Source of the DNA: Smittia aterrima
Lineage: Eukaryota; Arthropoda; Insecta; Diptera; Chironomidae
Assembly (NCBI GenBank): GCA_033063855.1
Contig: CP093831.1
Coordinates: forward strand, 6,882,001 to 6,946,000
Length of the DNA stretch: 64,000 nucleotides
Reading direction: 5' to 3'
This document shows, one piece after another, positions 21,692 to 36,205 of this stretch. Under the pieces are notes generated by a model. That model was not told the DNA's origin, made no database searches, and saw only the letters and a list, made by a program, of their open reading frames with translations. Every line of letters begins with the position of its first letter. The first letter of the stretch is position 1. The translations under genes and the position numbers were made by a program.

Positions 21692-24600
21692 CTTGAAAGA
21701 GCAATTTATTTCTGTAAGAAAAATAAGAACGAGACGTTTAATTAGAGTTTGCAAGTAATCCGCATAATTGCATGCGATTTAATCTGATCCGGAGATATCT
21801 TGTTGGTTTAATCGCGTGACTCGATCGCCGTATTATTTTTCGAATCAGTAGCGCACTGAAACATCAGACTTCGTGATGATTTTAATTGATATTAATGATT
21901 TTATTTAATATATTAAAATTACTTTTAGCTTTTCAGTTCACGAACGGGTTCTGTTAACACGAGTTTTTATTTGATAATAAAAGAAGTTGTAAATATTTCT
22001 TCCTCAACTTTGTATCAGTCAATCGTTGATACGAAGTCAACAATTATTGTTTATCAAAAGCTACGGTCTTCGGCAAACCTGATATTCTTCTTCGGGCGAA
22101 CGCATGCCGATCTATGATAAGTTATTTTAATTGCTCAGGTTGTCTCCGTCACTCTCGCTTCAGGGCAAAAAAGGCGACATTGCCATGTTTATCACAAGCG
22201 AATCTAATTGAGAAGAATTTCTTCAAGCTTTCATCACGTGCCACTATTTTTCAAATAAAACCCCGACAGAGAGCGCAGCACGACATGATTTAAGGCCTTC
22301 CTGTTGTAGTCTGACAATTACAATTAACAACATCGTTCGAGAGACCACGATGATCCAAAAAGGAAACGGCTTTGATAAGAAACATAAATTTTCTGTACTT
22401 TCCAGCAATAAAAAATGAAAACTTGCGGATGCAATGAAATAATCGCTTGCTTACACTGAAAGAAGGAATAATCCAAAGATAATCCGCTTTAGTTTCAAAC
22501 AAGAACATTCTGCTTTTAATTAGCACGTTTCGTGAATCATTCTTGGAAATATTTCATTTCTTTACAGCTAACTCATGCACCACTTCGATAATTATATTCC
22601 AAGAAAGTCAAATGTTTGCAGAAACTTAATGAGATTTGACGCGAATAAACAATAAAATGCTTCTTTTATACCAACAATTCGTGCTGGTCGTAAGAGATAA
22701 CGTCAAATAAACAAAACATCTTACTTCCCAAAGCGGCACGTTGCTCTATGAAAATTACGGTGCGTAAAGAGTGGCAATGTTTTCTTAGTTATAATGGTTA
22801 AGCAATAGCTCCCTAGACCGTTGCAGCTAATGTTAAAGATATGACAAACTAAACTACAAATACCACATTAGACGATGATTAATGAAGACAATGGCGCTGC
22901 ACGTTGTTCGTGTTTTCTTTCAGACGCAATAGTCTTTTAATTAGCAGTCTGCGACTCGTTGAGAGTGATAGATAACTTAAACTGTTTCACATATACGACA
23001 AAGGTTTATTGTAGAGAAATCACGAATAAAAGAATAAACCAAGAGCACCTTTCCACGAAGTCGTTAGCTAACAATTAAAAAACGCTTAACATTAAGTGAA
23101 AGACGAATCTACAAGAAGCATTTGATTAAGCCGATTACACAAATCATTTATGAGTGTTAATTAGTTTGCGAATAAATTCGATGTTAAATTAAATAACAGC
23201 AGAACTGCCATTGCACTTCATATTTTTTTTATGCAATCTTCTCTTGCTCTACTATTAATTTTAACTGTCGGAGCATTTGTTCCGATCGATGCGCGGTAAC
23301 GGGTTCTGATTCGCTTTACATCGAGGGCAGCGAAGAGAGAAGAAAGAGATCAGAATGAAGTGAAATTATTGTGGAGCAATTTGCAAATGTTTATCTTGCG
23401 CTTTAGCCACAGCGGCGTTTCGTTGGTGTTTGTTCAACAAGCATTTAGAAATTCCAGTGATTTTTGCTAGATTGTGTCTTGTTGAGACTTTGCGGCTGTC
23501 AACAAGAAGAAACTCATGCGGCTTGAAAAGGCAAATATTTCTCAAACAAAAACTGTTTTAATTAAAAATTTTAGAGATGAAGCTCTTTAAAGAGCAGCTC
23601 ATTAAAAGATCATCGGCACGCCAAGAAAGCGCTTTCTATCTTCCTCCAGTTGACTGCACTTTAAAATATCAGCTTCATGCAGTTTCTCGCTCAATGTCAA
23701 AAGGCCAATAATTCCCTGAAGACGATGAGAGTGAAACAGCAGCCGAAAGAAATAAATATCATTTGTTTATTTCACGAAGTGCCAGACTCGTTAAAGTGCA
23801 TTCAGTCTCCGCCATGCTCTATCTCCAGACACTTTCAATAAATTTCTTTTCACTCCAACTTCGTGAATTTATTTCAGGAGCAAGAAATGTTTGCACAATC
23901 AAAAACAAATGTTTACGTCGAAAGCAAACGGATACGAGTGGCAATGTCAAAGGAATCAACCCTCAAATCTTTTGTACCCTAGCAATCATCAATCCACAAT
24001 CAAATAAAACTCTTAAGATGAATAAATAAAACGACGGATTGGAGTTTCCCCTTTTTAGGAATATTTCCAAGTCTCACTCAGGCGTGAAAATGTTAATGCC
24101 AAATGTTGTTGACGAGTTTGTCACTGAACTTTATGAGTTATTCATAAGGTTTAAGTCGTTAGTTCGACGAAATCTTCAGAGCTAGCCCGCATGCAGCCAG
24201 CGAATGACTTATGGACATCCTCCAACCGTGACAAGAATTTAAAGTGAATTTGATTCTAAAGCGACACACGTTTTCGTAATTTAATTTTCTCTCCCGACTA
24301 TGCTTGTGAAATGGAAACAACTTCCAGACGATTCAATTTCCATGCGGACTGGCGAGAAACATCGGTTGGAATTATAATTTGCAACAACTTATAATTCAGA
24401 AATGTCGCATGGAGTCATTGGCTATGATGAATCATGGAGAATTTCTCCTTTTTCAATTGGAAAGCTGCCAGGAATTTAATTCCTCGATTACTCATGAAGA
24501 TGATTGAAACTTTGTTGCATTTTGCCAATTGAGAAAACACCTTGCTTAAGATACCGCTTGATAAACTGGTTACGCAACCGTCGATGAACAATAAGCAATT

Positions 24601-27600
24601 TAAAACTCTCTTTTAAATAAGTTCAAGTAGCGATACTTAATCATCGGCCGAGACACGGCATTGTATCGGAAAAGGCGAAGAAAACGATGCAAGACTTCGA
24701 GAAGATCGTGGCAGAGAAGAAGCAAGCTGATCGGTTATAAATTTTAATCGCAGTTGCTATTATGTCAGGCGAGGAAAAAGCAAATGTGAAAATCGTCGTG
24801 GAAGTTGCCGGTGATTGAGAGAAGGCAAAAAGAATCTTTTCAAAATTGAAATGAATTTCCGCGACGTTTTAACGATCGGAATGATTGGCAAGAAGTTTCA
24901 AATCCTTTGGAATACTTTAATAGCTTTGGATGCTGATTCTGCTTAAGCCATGAAGAGAAACGAAAAGAATTCCATCTTACAATTGACCGAGGCAATTTTT
25001 AATTATGATTCTTCTTTTACTTTCAATCTAGAAGATCTTCACCACTCTGACGCAAATCGAGGCTAAATAACTGCAGAAAAAGTGAAAGAAGACAAAGCGA
25101 TAACAAATGCCGATTTTGTGAACCATCTGCTGCTGCTCTTCATACTCCTCCGGATCTTGTTACATATTTTCTTCATATCCAGCCAAGAAATATTTTCGAT
25201 CGTCGAATGCAATCATAATAAAAATAAAACTTTTTTATGCACAAGTTCATTGAAACGATATCGTCGCTTCTTTGGGAGATGCATTTGAATGTTGGGAATG
25301 AAAAGAATGACGATCGCGCAATAAAATGTCGACACTTCTCTTTTAGTTTCGAAAGATGGCTTGGACACTATAATGAAAGCTTTTACGATCGTCTTGATAG
25401 GGAATGCTTTCAATTTTAATTGAAAACGAGTCAATTTGTCAGGCTTCTTCACGCTCTATCTTTAACTGCGTATGCCGATGCTTTACATACATTTGAAATA
25501 CGAGACGTTTTCATGAGACGTATGATGTTAATTAGCAGAATTAGATCGATCTTGAAGACATTTTGCTCTTAGAAACTTTACTGTTATCATTCGTCGTGTC
25601 GATGTCTGAGTGCTCGCGCTTCGCACCCTAATCACTATCATTACAATAAAAAGTTTCTGCATTCTTTCGTGTTTGTGTAATCTTGATTCGCTCTAATGGA
25701 ACTTAATATCTTTTACGCATTTTCCCAATTTTCTTCATTTTCTTTAGCCACGATATTCTTTCTCGCACGTCAAAAACAATCGAAAACCTTTTTTTTACGC
25801 GATACAGCGATTCACACGAAGAGAAAGAAAATTTTCTGGCCTTAATTGGCCTCAAAATTAATCAAGAGAAATGTTAATCGTTTCTTCGATGCATTAATTT
25901 CTGCTGACGATGGAAAACGAATCGCGAAGCGCAGCAATGCATTATCGGTCAGAGAAATATTTCACACCTCGAGGAAACCTCTTGCCCAACTCATCAATCT
26001 TTCAATTTCCATTTAGAAGCTTTTGTTCTACTGCGATTGTGAAGAATACAGACAAGCGAACGACGCCGCACAAATGGATAACTGTTAGCTTCAGAAACAC
26101 AACTTTTTCATCGCCTCTTCGTGCGCTCTCGAGCGAAATCTTTCTGTGGTTTTACAGAGTTTCAATAATTAACAATTTTTCTTCTGTTTCGTTGCCTTAA
26201 TTGCCTTTCTTTTCGTTCTCTTTTCGAATTTGATTTACTTGAGCTTATTGGATTTGCAACAAACCAACGAGGAAACAAATTTGCATGAAAGTGAAACTGG
26301 GAAGATAATTTTGAGTTTCCTTAAAGAAATATTTTCACACATCATAATCCATCAAGACCCTCCTCGACTCTAACTTTATAAATAAATATAATTTTTCCTT
26401 TTCACAAAGAACAAGATTCGTTTGTTTATACAGCAGAGAGAGTAAATAAAGTCGTGCGACAATATGCTTGTCGTTTCCCATCTGCGGCTTATGCTTCTTC
26501 GCTTCCTTTCGTGTCTGCATAATTTTATTTTTAGTCGGATGTTTGGATGGTATGGAAATGGATGAATCGAGATAAGGATCGTTGAATCACATATCATGAG
26601 TTATGGAATGTCTGGAGTTTCATAGTGAATCATAAATCATTTTCATTAGACAAAGACACACCTTCTCATCTAAAACATTTCCCTGTTCGTCCCTTGACCT
26701 TCAATTTTCAAACTCGCAGTCGTGTGCTCGTTTTTAGGGTTCATGATCAAATTGTGAATCAATCGTCGTTCCCTCCGGCGTTGCAAAGGGAAATGAGCGC
26801 ATGAACATGCTCAGGAGAAGCCAAAAATAACTCATAAAAGGAAGAGGGAGAATCACCAAAAATAGTCGCACTACATGTCTATGTTGCTCGAATGTTAATT
26901 GCTCTCACATTTCCTTCCACATAAATCCATAAAAATAAATAGTTAATGGATAACGAGTGATTTGATTGAGAAATAAACTTTCGAAGATGGTTTCCAGACA
27001 CGAGAAAACTCTTTAGATCAACCCTGAGTGTGGGAATAACATTTTAATACGATCAGTCCACTTGTTTCATACGCTTTAATTAAAGGAACAGCAGTTGCAT
27101 GTCATAATTGTCATTTAAGTTACGCTAGGGCGCTTTGGCTTAATGCTGTTTTTGCAATAAGAGGATTTTGCGCAACCCTTCTAACAATTCGCCGAAATTC
27201 ACCTAAGCAGAGAACCCTCGTTAGAGAACGTCCAGAGTCGGAATTACACTTGATTTAAAACTTGGAACACTTAAATTGCTTTTTTTACGGCAAACAAATT
27301 GCAGGAGTTTGCTTTGTTATCCTCTCCTCAGCGTTCACAACAAAAAAACATTGATTTCGATACGCACGCATGCCCTAAAAATTACTCTCACCCCCTGCAA
27401 TCATTTTGACTTCTTCTTCTCTGATTGAAGAAATTTTCTGTTTCTTCGGCGTTTCGCGTTTCTTAATCGAGTTGTCAATGAAAATTGTCGAGCTAGAGCT
27501 TTGAACTTACCCAAAATCTGATGTGGAATTTGCTGATAAGCTTGCAATTATTCAATTGTAATCCAAATGCTCGGCAACGCGAAATTTCAGCACAAACAAA

Positions 27601-28765
27601 ACGCGAATTTTAAAAGCCAACACAATTGTTTCACTTAAAGATTTTGATATTAATCAATTTAATATTTGTTTAACTTTTCAAAGTGTTTTCAATGTGAATC
27701 AATTTAGGTTTTCTTTGAATATTTTCACGCCTGCTCCGATTTCAACAACTCACTTCTTTCGTTGGAAAAACGTAACTAAAAAGCATTGAATTCAGATCTG
27801 AAGACTTTCATCAAAATATTTTCAGAGAGAATTGAGCGCGAGAGAGAAGCGAGATATTCTCTGGCTACGCGTAGCTACAAACGTTTCTTTAATTCCCTTT
27901 TTTGAAACAAAAAAGCTTTCCACAAGCTTTTCAATAATTATTAACAAAATTTTTAATTAAAAAACATTTTATTGTTGGTTGCTTACAAAAGTAGTACTGC
28001 ATCTAACATTCTGTGTTACAATTTATTCTTGCGATATGAAACATTATTTAATTGAGTAAGAAAGCTCAATTTTGGTGAATTAATAAAAATATACACTTTC
28101 ATAGACCGATATCTTCATTTAGTGCTGTTCTGTCTTTCTTCGAAGCTACTCAACTGCTTGAGAGTTTGGATTAGGTTCAAAACAGGATACTTGAGACATA
28201 AAATGTGAACAAATAGATTCATTGTGAAATAGACGTTTAAAAAATTGACTAAAACTTCGTGTAGAAGCAATGGACAAGCGGTTTGAAGTTTTGAAAAATC
28301 TGTAGTGTATGCTAATTATTTCGTTGTTGAGAATTTTGGAAGCATGAAAATATTTCTCTTTTATGCTCTTTGGGTCTCAGAACTATCAGTCGGTATTTAT
28401 TTGTTCGCTCTCGAGTATCTATGTTTGGAATGTTTTTAAGATTAGTCGTTGGAGTGTTCCATTGTCCATTGCAATTAAAACTGTAGATTGAGCAAGAAAC
28501 TAAAATTTAACAACGTCCCGTGATAAAAAAATCTTTCACAAATTCACTAGTCGGCCTATTGCATCACACGAGGTGGTTTTTTCTTCTGACGAGTTAATTC
28601 AGAAGTAGCACGACTAAGTAAGAGAATTGCAACTCATCAGGAATCTACACAGTTTACAGTCACGTTGCATCATCACATCACGAATATCTATCCGCGGAAC
28701 AACTAAGTACAAATAATGATGAAAATAACTGAAGAGGGTAAGTTGAGATTGCTGAAAAGAGTGAT
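21692..28765. other. Gene-poor 7-kb stretch upstream of fascin coding start
   Basis: No coding gene is supportable on either strand; all ORFs are short and low in information. It must contain the fascin promoter and one or more non-coding 5' exons (acceptor at 21712-21713), plus the 3' UTR of the PLXDC-like gene at the right end. It is probably regulatory sequence. I see no transposon structure. Confidence 0.45.
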
Positions 28766-31700
28766 TCACATGTGTATTGTTGCAGCTGTGTATCGAGCTT
28801 CTCCTCGTCTCCATGACCAAGCTTGTGGCCGACCGTATTGAATAAGGAACTGCCCACTGCCCGTATGTGGATGAGTGTAGGCATAGAAAACCCAACAAAC
28901 AGCGACAAAGACAAGAGCAAAGATCGAACATATTGCAGTGACAAAGCCAGCACTTGACTTTTGAGGCTCAAGTTCTTGTGGCAATGTGTTACGTGCTCGG
29001 GATGATTTTTCACTAATCGGATCATCTATGACTGGTGCGATCGTTGATGGAGTTACAATTGGCACTGACGAGCATTTTTTGGCATCATCAGAAATTTGCG
29101 TTTTATCGCAACCTAAAATGAAGAAATTCAATCGTTAAAAATCAAAATGAATGAAGTCGAATTGAAAATTACCAGCATTTGTCCATTCTTGTCGTTTACG
29201 ATCGACTCCACTTGAACATCGATTAAGTGACGGGCACCAATTGCACTTGAATTTTATGTCGTTGTCCAGACAAGTGGCACAGTCGTTGAAGCTGTGACAT
29301 GTTGGAAGAGGCGTCAATCTACAAAATTAATGATTAGCAAAGCGGCTTTAGATCTAAACAACTGAATTCTCACCTAATGGTTGTAAAATTCGTGATTCTT
29401 GGACCAGGAAAGTTCACGCGATGATACTCGAATATCGTTTTTCGCCGAGCATGATAAACTGTCTTGTCAATTATGTAAGCATCGCTCACACCAACCTTCA
29501 CGGGATGTTTATCTAGAAAAGTCATGAATATTTATGAAATCTTTGAATCGTTATTCAAATCTTATTGAATATTAAATCTTTGCAAAGTGAATGTCAAACT
29601 ATTAGCGCAACAATGTAGACACTAGATATAAAATACAGTTTAGAGCATGAACTAACCGTCTTCGATGTTTGTGATATCAATGGGGAGGTAGTAGTATCCG
29701 AAGACGATCTCGCCGTCGTTATACAGAGAGGCACTGAAGGTAAATGGTCCAACGTCCTTTTTGTTCTGAAGCAAAACTCGCTCCCAATAAACATGGAACG
29801 ATTTTTCTATGAAGATATAAATAAATTTTTAAATTGCTTTCCTCATTAGACTACCAAAACGTGCTTACCATCTTCGCAATATTTCACGTAGGAATCATTT
29901 GATAAACTTGTGTCGAAATTTGCCATCAATGGGCTGATGTACTGTGTCGCAGCAAGCCAACTATGAATGTAGTCGCCTGCATATAGGAATCCACCGGTTG
30001 CGATAGTAATGTTTGTGATGGGATGACCATAAAAGGGAAACTCGAACGGCAACTTCACTGTCATTGCGCGACGATGAGATTTTGATAACAATTTGTTAAT
30101 CGTGAGATTCGCACAATCGGCGTAGATGCTCTCGCGGTGGAGATTTGTGAAGTTTTCATTCTGCACGACAGTACTGTTGTAGTACTCGTGGAAATCTTCA
30201 TCAATCTGTGTAATATTGTTGCTTAAAAGCGTTTGATTTCTTTGCTCATCAGCGATATCAACATCCGACCACTCAATCTTCGGACCATTCTCACTGCTTT
30301 CCGAAACATTGTCAGCCCGATTAACTGCTGGTATACGAATTTCTGGTGCCAAGGATGGAACAAGCTTTGTTGTTGTTAAAAGAGGGCTTACAGATGGAAC
30401 GACTTCAGGTACTTTGGTGGTCGCATTTACCAGCGACTGGTTTACACTGCTGCTGTTGAGCGAAGCGATCGTTTCATGATTTGTCGACTCTGTTGAGACT
30501 GGAAGCACGTAAACAACGAGAAAGGCGAGAAATTAGTCACGAGATTCAAAAATTGAATCGCGAACAAACAATTTGTTCATCGACTCGAATCAAAGTATCA
30601 AAATCTTAATTGTTATGATTTTGAAGTGGAGAAAAACAATTATTTTGTCAGATTCATTGTAATTCTCAAAGGTTTTTTTAGTCGACCGGTCAATTCCGAT
30701 ACATTGTCAGTAATTACGCTTTTTTTCTTGATTGAACTACCTCAACGAAAGCGAATAAATGAAGCAAACGAGTGAGATGGAATGAAAGCTACTCGGATTG
30801 CAACATGAGTTTGGCTTAATTAAGTTTCTTGACAACGACGCAAAAAACGATGTTTTACGACAGTAGCAAAGCAAGGCAGAGAAAACTAGACAAAATGGAA
30901 ATATCACTTTCAAGGTAGAGACGATTGCGTCGTCGTGTGTGCATTAAACATTTATGAGAAGCCGATGACATGTAGTCGTAGCGATTTTCTATTTCAAAGC
31001 GAAGGAGGCGAAAGAGGCCGAAGAACCCGAGAATATTACAAGCACATTTCAGCCCTTCCCCCACGCGCAGTTCTACTTCATCGACGTGTTGAAATGTTAA
31101 TAGAATCTGTAAACATGCATCAGAAGATGAGAACTTTTCTTGTTATTTCCATAAAGATTTGTAGCAACTTTTGTCACCAACCCGGCATAACGGTGAAATG
31201 AAGAACTGAGCTCCGTCAACCGGAAACTACAGACACTTGAATTTCGGTTCGCGGAACATTTGAAGCAGTTAAACTTGACGCTTTATCTGGGGTTTGTCTC
31301 GAGATATCGCCTTACTTGGAATCACATCAACCGAAAAACAAAAAGATCACTGAAAACTTTTTGCGCGGAAGAGTGAGCAGCAATTGCAATTTAAATGAGG
31401 GGATTGTGAGGATTCTATGTTAAATGATTAACACGAGGCGATGTTCCCAAGCTTTGATTTAAGTTGTTTGTTCTTGACGACCTTGAGATATCGCTGCAGC
31501 GTTGCGATGATCCCCTCAGACAAAAATAAAAAACCAGTTGCGGGGAGAATCAAAATGAACATTGTCAGGAGTCGTCTTACAAGTGCCAGCTCAGATTTCA
31601 GAGTGAAATTTCTCATGGTTAATAAACTTTCGGCGCATAAGTTTTCATAACTATATTAAAAACCAAATATATCCGGTCGGCTAAGCTGGTTTGCATTTCT

Positions 31701-32203
31701 TCTGAGAATTAAAACTGATAACCCGGTTCGAGTTAATTATCGAGCGTTTAAGAGGAAGAAGCAATCGGATTATGTCATTCTTTTGCCAGAAGATAAGCTG
31801 ATTCAACCGTGAACCCGTTTAAGAACAGCGCACGGCCAATTAAGAACTGCTCGCTCCTTCAAACTTGTTTAACCCCCGCAATTTCTTTGAACTGATTAAT
31901 ATCGATGAAGCATCGAATATTAAAATGTAGGACACAATTGTTGACACATTCAATTTGAATGTGAGAGAACGGAAAACTACCGAAAATTAGTCCAAGTTAG
32001 TTGAAAGTTCATCGATTTTTTCTCACTCATTTTCACTTTTTTTTCTCAGTTCATTGTTTTCATTTGCCCACGAGCACTTTTTCTCTTTTCGTGATGGCCT
32101 CATATTGAGAACAACACCGAAAACAAATTCCATTCCATTGCCACTCACCATTTTCTACGATTAAACAGTAAAATAAAACTAAAACTTTGATTGTTTGCGA
32201 CAT
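28766..32203 (-). CDS. Plxdc: Plexin domain-containing (PLXDC/TEM7-like) type I membrane protein (488 aa)
   Basis: A cell-surface receptor-like protein of the tumour endothelial marker 7 family. Exons in transcript order: 32149..32203, 29869..30498, 29657..29806, 29374..29512, 29173..29318, 28766..29112; the frame is continuous. Exon 1 encodes a signal peptide (MSQTIKVLVLFYCLIVEN). A Ser/Thr-rich segment with many N-glycosylation sites comes next. Then comes a nidogen-like region (LPFEFPFYGHPITNITIATG, SFHVYWERVLL, FSASLYNDGEIVFGYYYLPI, HPVKVGVSDAYII). A PSI/plexin-repeat cysteine module (CHSFNDCATCLDN, CNWCPSLNRCSSG) precedes a single transmembrane helix (SAGFVTAICSIFALVFVAVC) and a short cytoplasmic tail. 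The domain order is that of PLXDC1/2. The 1.65-kb intron after the signal-peptide exon is the longest in the gene. Confidence 0.92.
30499..32148 (-). other. First intron of the PLXDC-like gene
   Basis: No gene is supported inside. Short ORFs occur on both strands (for example 31428-31616 and 31441-31650), but they overlap each other antisense and show no family motif. Confidence 0.4.
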
Positions 32204-32728
32204 AATTTCAACTGTGACATCAAACACGATGCAACTGATAACACCAAAAACAAATTAAACTCCCAGTTAGTCAGGACTCAGTTTGCGTGTGCGATTAAAA
32301 TTTAATATTAGTTAACATGATTTTTACGCTCTCGAATTGAATGAAACTTCGTGAACACCGTGCTCGTCATAACAAGGGGCAAGTGCAGTGCAGTGTCTTT
32401 TGCGGATTCGTGTTCGTGTACATGTTCGTTTGAATTTTAAAAACCCGTTAATCGTGGGGGTCTTTAAAACACGGATTTGACCCTAATTACCCAAGCAAAA
32501 TTGTTTATTAATTAATAATTATTGCTCCGAAGCAAGTTAACAACAAGAAATAAGTTAAATTGTTCCAATAAAAGGGTTTTTAAAGAAACGGCTGACAACT
32601 GCAAGAGTTAGAGATTCTCTACAACTCTTTTTCTCACTAAAATATTTTCTTTATTTCTTTCGGTGATTCCCTTAAATTAAATCAGTCCTTAAATAGTAGA
32701 GTCTACTTAGAAATATTTCAAGTATCTA

Positions 32729-34153
32729 TCAAAAATAAATACTTTTTCTTGTCATATTAATTTTCAATGTGTCAACATGTCTCCAATCAGCTTTATCCAG
32801 ATACTTGAAAAAATCATTGAGAGGTTCACTTTCACCACTGATTTCAATGTGTTTTAAGAACTTGCTCTGGAAAATCTCAACAAACCTTTCGGTGTGAGAT
32901 TTCCCAAGCAAACAGAAATTTAAATCTTGTAAAGAAAATTTTTTGATTGTGGGATTCTTTTTTAGAAGAAATTCTAAATTTTTAACAATTGTCATTTCAT
33001 GCAATGAATAATCTCGAATGTCTTGAGTTGCTGTTGAGTACATTCTTCCTAATGTGTACATCCTGATGGGAACGGTTAATAGACTCAAACAGAACTGAAC
33101 TCTTTTTCTATGTTTCGTTGAGACACATTGCAAAATATTTAATTCACGGATTGACGAGGAAGATTGAATTTTTCCTTCAAGGTATTTGTCTTTGAGAGGT
33201 TCATAAGCATCGACAGTGAGTTTTCGCAAACATTTTAGATCACTCATGATATAGGCAAACAATGATGACCATAAAACACCTTTCATCTCAAGAACTCTTA
33301 AATTCGATCCTCGAAGTTTCAAGAAATTTAGAAAATTAAGTTCAGCCAATCCCGAAAAAGTCTCATCAAGATACTCGAAACTAAACTTTGTAAGTTTCCC
33401 ACTGAATCCTTCAAATTTTTCGTCAAAGAGAAGTGAAAAGAAATCGTCTGTTTGTGCCTTCAAGATAATCTTTTGAAGATCTTTTTGTGATGAAAGGAAG
33501 TTAGCCAGATGTTCGACTCCTGCATTTAGCTGAACTCTTATTTCGAGTGAAGTCAATTTTGAGAGAGAGAAAAGTTCCACAGCCACTAAATCCGTCCCGT
33601 ACATTTTCAAATGCTTCAGGCTCTTTAATTTCTCAACTTTTAAGTTTGATATTGTGTCAAATTTGCTGTAGCTCAAGGTAACCCACTCTAAGTTCGGCAT
33701 TAGAGCTAACATATTCATCACCGTCTGAGGATTCAAATTTACGATCATTTCAAGCCTAATCGATCTCAATGAGTATCTATGTGTCTCGATGATCTTTGTA
33801 AATTGCCCTTTCGCATTTTGCTTTTCTGTTAAACATTGTATTTTAACATTCACAAATTTCCGATCTGTCAAGTTTAGTTGCTCTAAGTGATAATTCCACC
33901 GAAACGACGCTCGCATTACTTGACAACTTTTTAAATTGACCATGAATTTCTTCATCGTATTTGATGAACTTCCAATAATTTCGTTCCATCTAAAAATAAT
34001 AATTCAGAATTCGTTACGCTAAACCTAAATTTTCTGAGAATATTTTTACCTTTGACAAACAAGAGCTGATTGCAGTAAAGATTGTCGGTCCAACCATTCA
34101 AAGATTTCCAACAAAACGTCTTCATGTAAATTTTCCATTGTTTTAGTTTCCAT
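32729..34153 (-). CDS. F-box protein with LRR-like C-terminal region, paralogue A (454 aa)
   Basis: A probable substrate adaptor of an SCF (Skp1-cullin-F-box) ubiquitin ligase. Exons: 34050..34153 (104 nt) and 32729..33989. The first exon carries the F-box (ENLHEDVLLEIFEWLD, then LLQSALVCQ), and the motif finishes as RWNEIIGSSS across the junction. The second exon encodes irregular leucine-rich repeats, for example LNPQTVMNMLALMPNLEWV and KLKSLKHLKMYGTDLVAVEL. The protein is clearly related to those at 53167 and 55147, with the same exon-1 length and junction. Divergence outside the F-box suggests fast evolution. A minus-strand AATAAA lies near 32650. Confidence 0.88.
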
Positions 34154-36205
34154 CTTACGCAGGATTCTTAATTGATTTGTAGTTTCAATTTACACGAGGA
34201 TTTACACGAGGTTCCAATAGCAATTGATCGAGTTTTTAAATAATTCTGTTGCTTTTAAAAGCTTAAGGATCTTTTAACTGAAGCTTCTTGCCCCTAAGTG
34301 ATCCCTTTTTTTCTATGCTGTTATCCGTGATCGTTATCCAGAGGACGAAAAAAAATTGGATATTTTAAATCTTACCTTGATCTTGTAAATTTTATTTAAC
34401 CTTTTGCTGAAAACTGAAAATAACAGAAATTTTAATTTTGTTTAAAAATAATTTCTTTTTTGAGGGGAAATTATTTTCCAAATTTTTTATTAGATCGTTT
34501 TCGTCTTAAAAAAATATTCGTTTTCTCAAAAGGACACACGAGGAGAATAAAACTGATTTGCTAACTAGTATCAACGATGATGCCTTCATCAACAAAATAG
34601 AAATATTTACAGCATGTTTTAGACAAATCTGTCTTCTGATTGAATTCTTTTAAATAAAAGCCTCTGTTCAACAAAACAAAATAGATTTTTTAAAATTAAT
34701 TAACAGCGAGCAGTGAAACCAGTGAATAATTAGAATAATTAAGTACAGGGTGATGCTGAGATTTCTGAAGAATGAAGAAACGTCACCCAATACAACAAAC
34801 TAACACAAAGTGTTTAAATATTTTCGAATTTATCTAGAGATGAGAGCGAGAATGAGGAGATTCTTACGCAACGATCAGCTTCAAGGTCGCTTAAATTCGA
34901 TAATTTTGTTTCACTAATTTAAAACCTGTCATCGTTTCTGCTTTCCTTTTGTATCGTTTAATTAAGTCTTTTTTTTCCTCGTACGATGATATTTAGAAGT
35001 CCTTTGATAGATGGCTATGGTTGATTAGGTTTTACTGTTGAGAGCACGAAAACTATAACGCGAAAGAGTTTAATTTGTTGGATGAAATTGAAAGTTAGCG
35101 CAAGTTTTAAATGCACTTTCTCGTCTCTGAATTGAAGCGGAAACCAAGTTTTCTTCAGAGAAAAAGCTCGGAAAGTTCACAAGAAAATTTGAAATCATTC
35201 CAATTCCGATTTATATTTTCAACTGTTCAACCAATCTCACTTCAATTATAAAAGCTTTGAAGCAGCAATTTTCATTTTCAAAATGTTAAATGAAGAGCTT
35301 TCCATTTTCAAATGTTTCTTATAGAACTTGTCTCCTTGATATTTGGTCAGTTAGTTTCTCAAATTCAATCCAGTTTCTTTTTAAATCGCAGGTTGTGCAA
35401 AGTTGTTTAAAACAACTTTTGCTCTTAGAGCAATAAAAGTGTTTGTTAGTGATGGTTTGTCTTTAGATTTTAAACACCATTTGATGATTCAACTGCAAAG
35501 TCGTAAAGTCATTTATCCATCACGGGCATTTCTCCGTTCGATCGATTGATGAAGTTCTCGATCGTACCAGGAACCTGTAAAAGAACATTAACGGTCAACA
35601 CCAAATCTAGTTATTTGCAAGATAAAAAAATGAAACAAAATCACGCTCACACACACGTTAGGGATTACATTCAATTTTCTTGTCAGAGAGCTTATCGTGA
35701 AGCCACAATCAAAGGTCAAAACAATATTTCGTCAAAAAGAAGTGGAAAAAAGGTTATGAAAGTGATAAGCAGCATATTTGCTTAGTCGATGCCAATATTA
35801 AGCTTATAACGAAAGCTATTAAATGAGCTCTTTAATCAGACCAGAGCACTTGTGATTATTAAGTCACAAAATTGTTTTTATGTGGAAAGGCAAACCTTAA
35901 GTAATCGCTTTACTCAATTCCACTTAGCAATGATAATCAAAAAGCAGAAAGTCAAACCAATAAAAGAAGAATGTTAATAATTTTTAAATTTATTTTTTCA
36001 AATAAATGAACATTTTGAGAGATGATAAGAAAACGAAGCTGAGAATAAGAGATCGAGCAAGGACTATTGAAATAAACACTAGTATCGACTCTTTAGCTGC
36101 TTCAATAAAAAAGGAACACACGAGAAGTAACGAAAATCAAATGCGATTCTGGCAAAAGTTGTGTCATGCTTAGATATTTTGTGTGTGCGAGAATTGGAGT
36201 GGCAA
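34154..36205. other. Intergenic region between F-box gene A and PFKFB
   Basis: About 2 kb, AT-rich, with no recognisable gene. It contains the F-box gene A promoter and the PFKFB 3' UTR. The ORF at 35546-35785 shows no coding character. Confidence 0.45.

Noticed and set aside
28345..28440. Mini-ORF with signal-peptide-like start (MKIFLFYALWVSELSVG)
   Set aside because: It is only about 31 codons, and no following exon with matching phase was found.
31428..31650. 62- and 69-codon ORFs on opposite strands in the PLXDC intron
   Set aside because: They overlap antisense, show no motif, and have no promoter or splice evidence.
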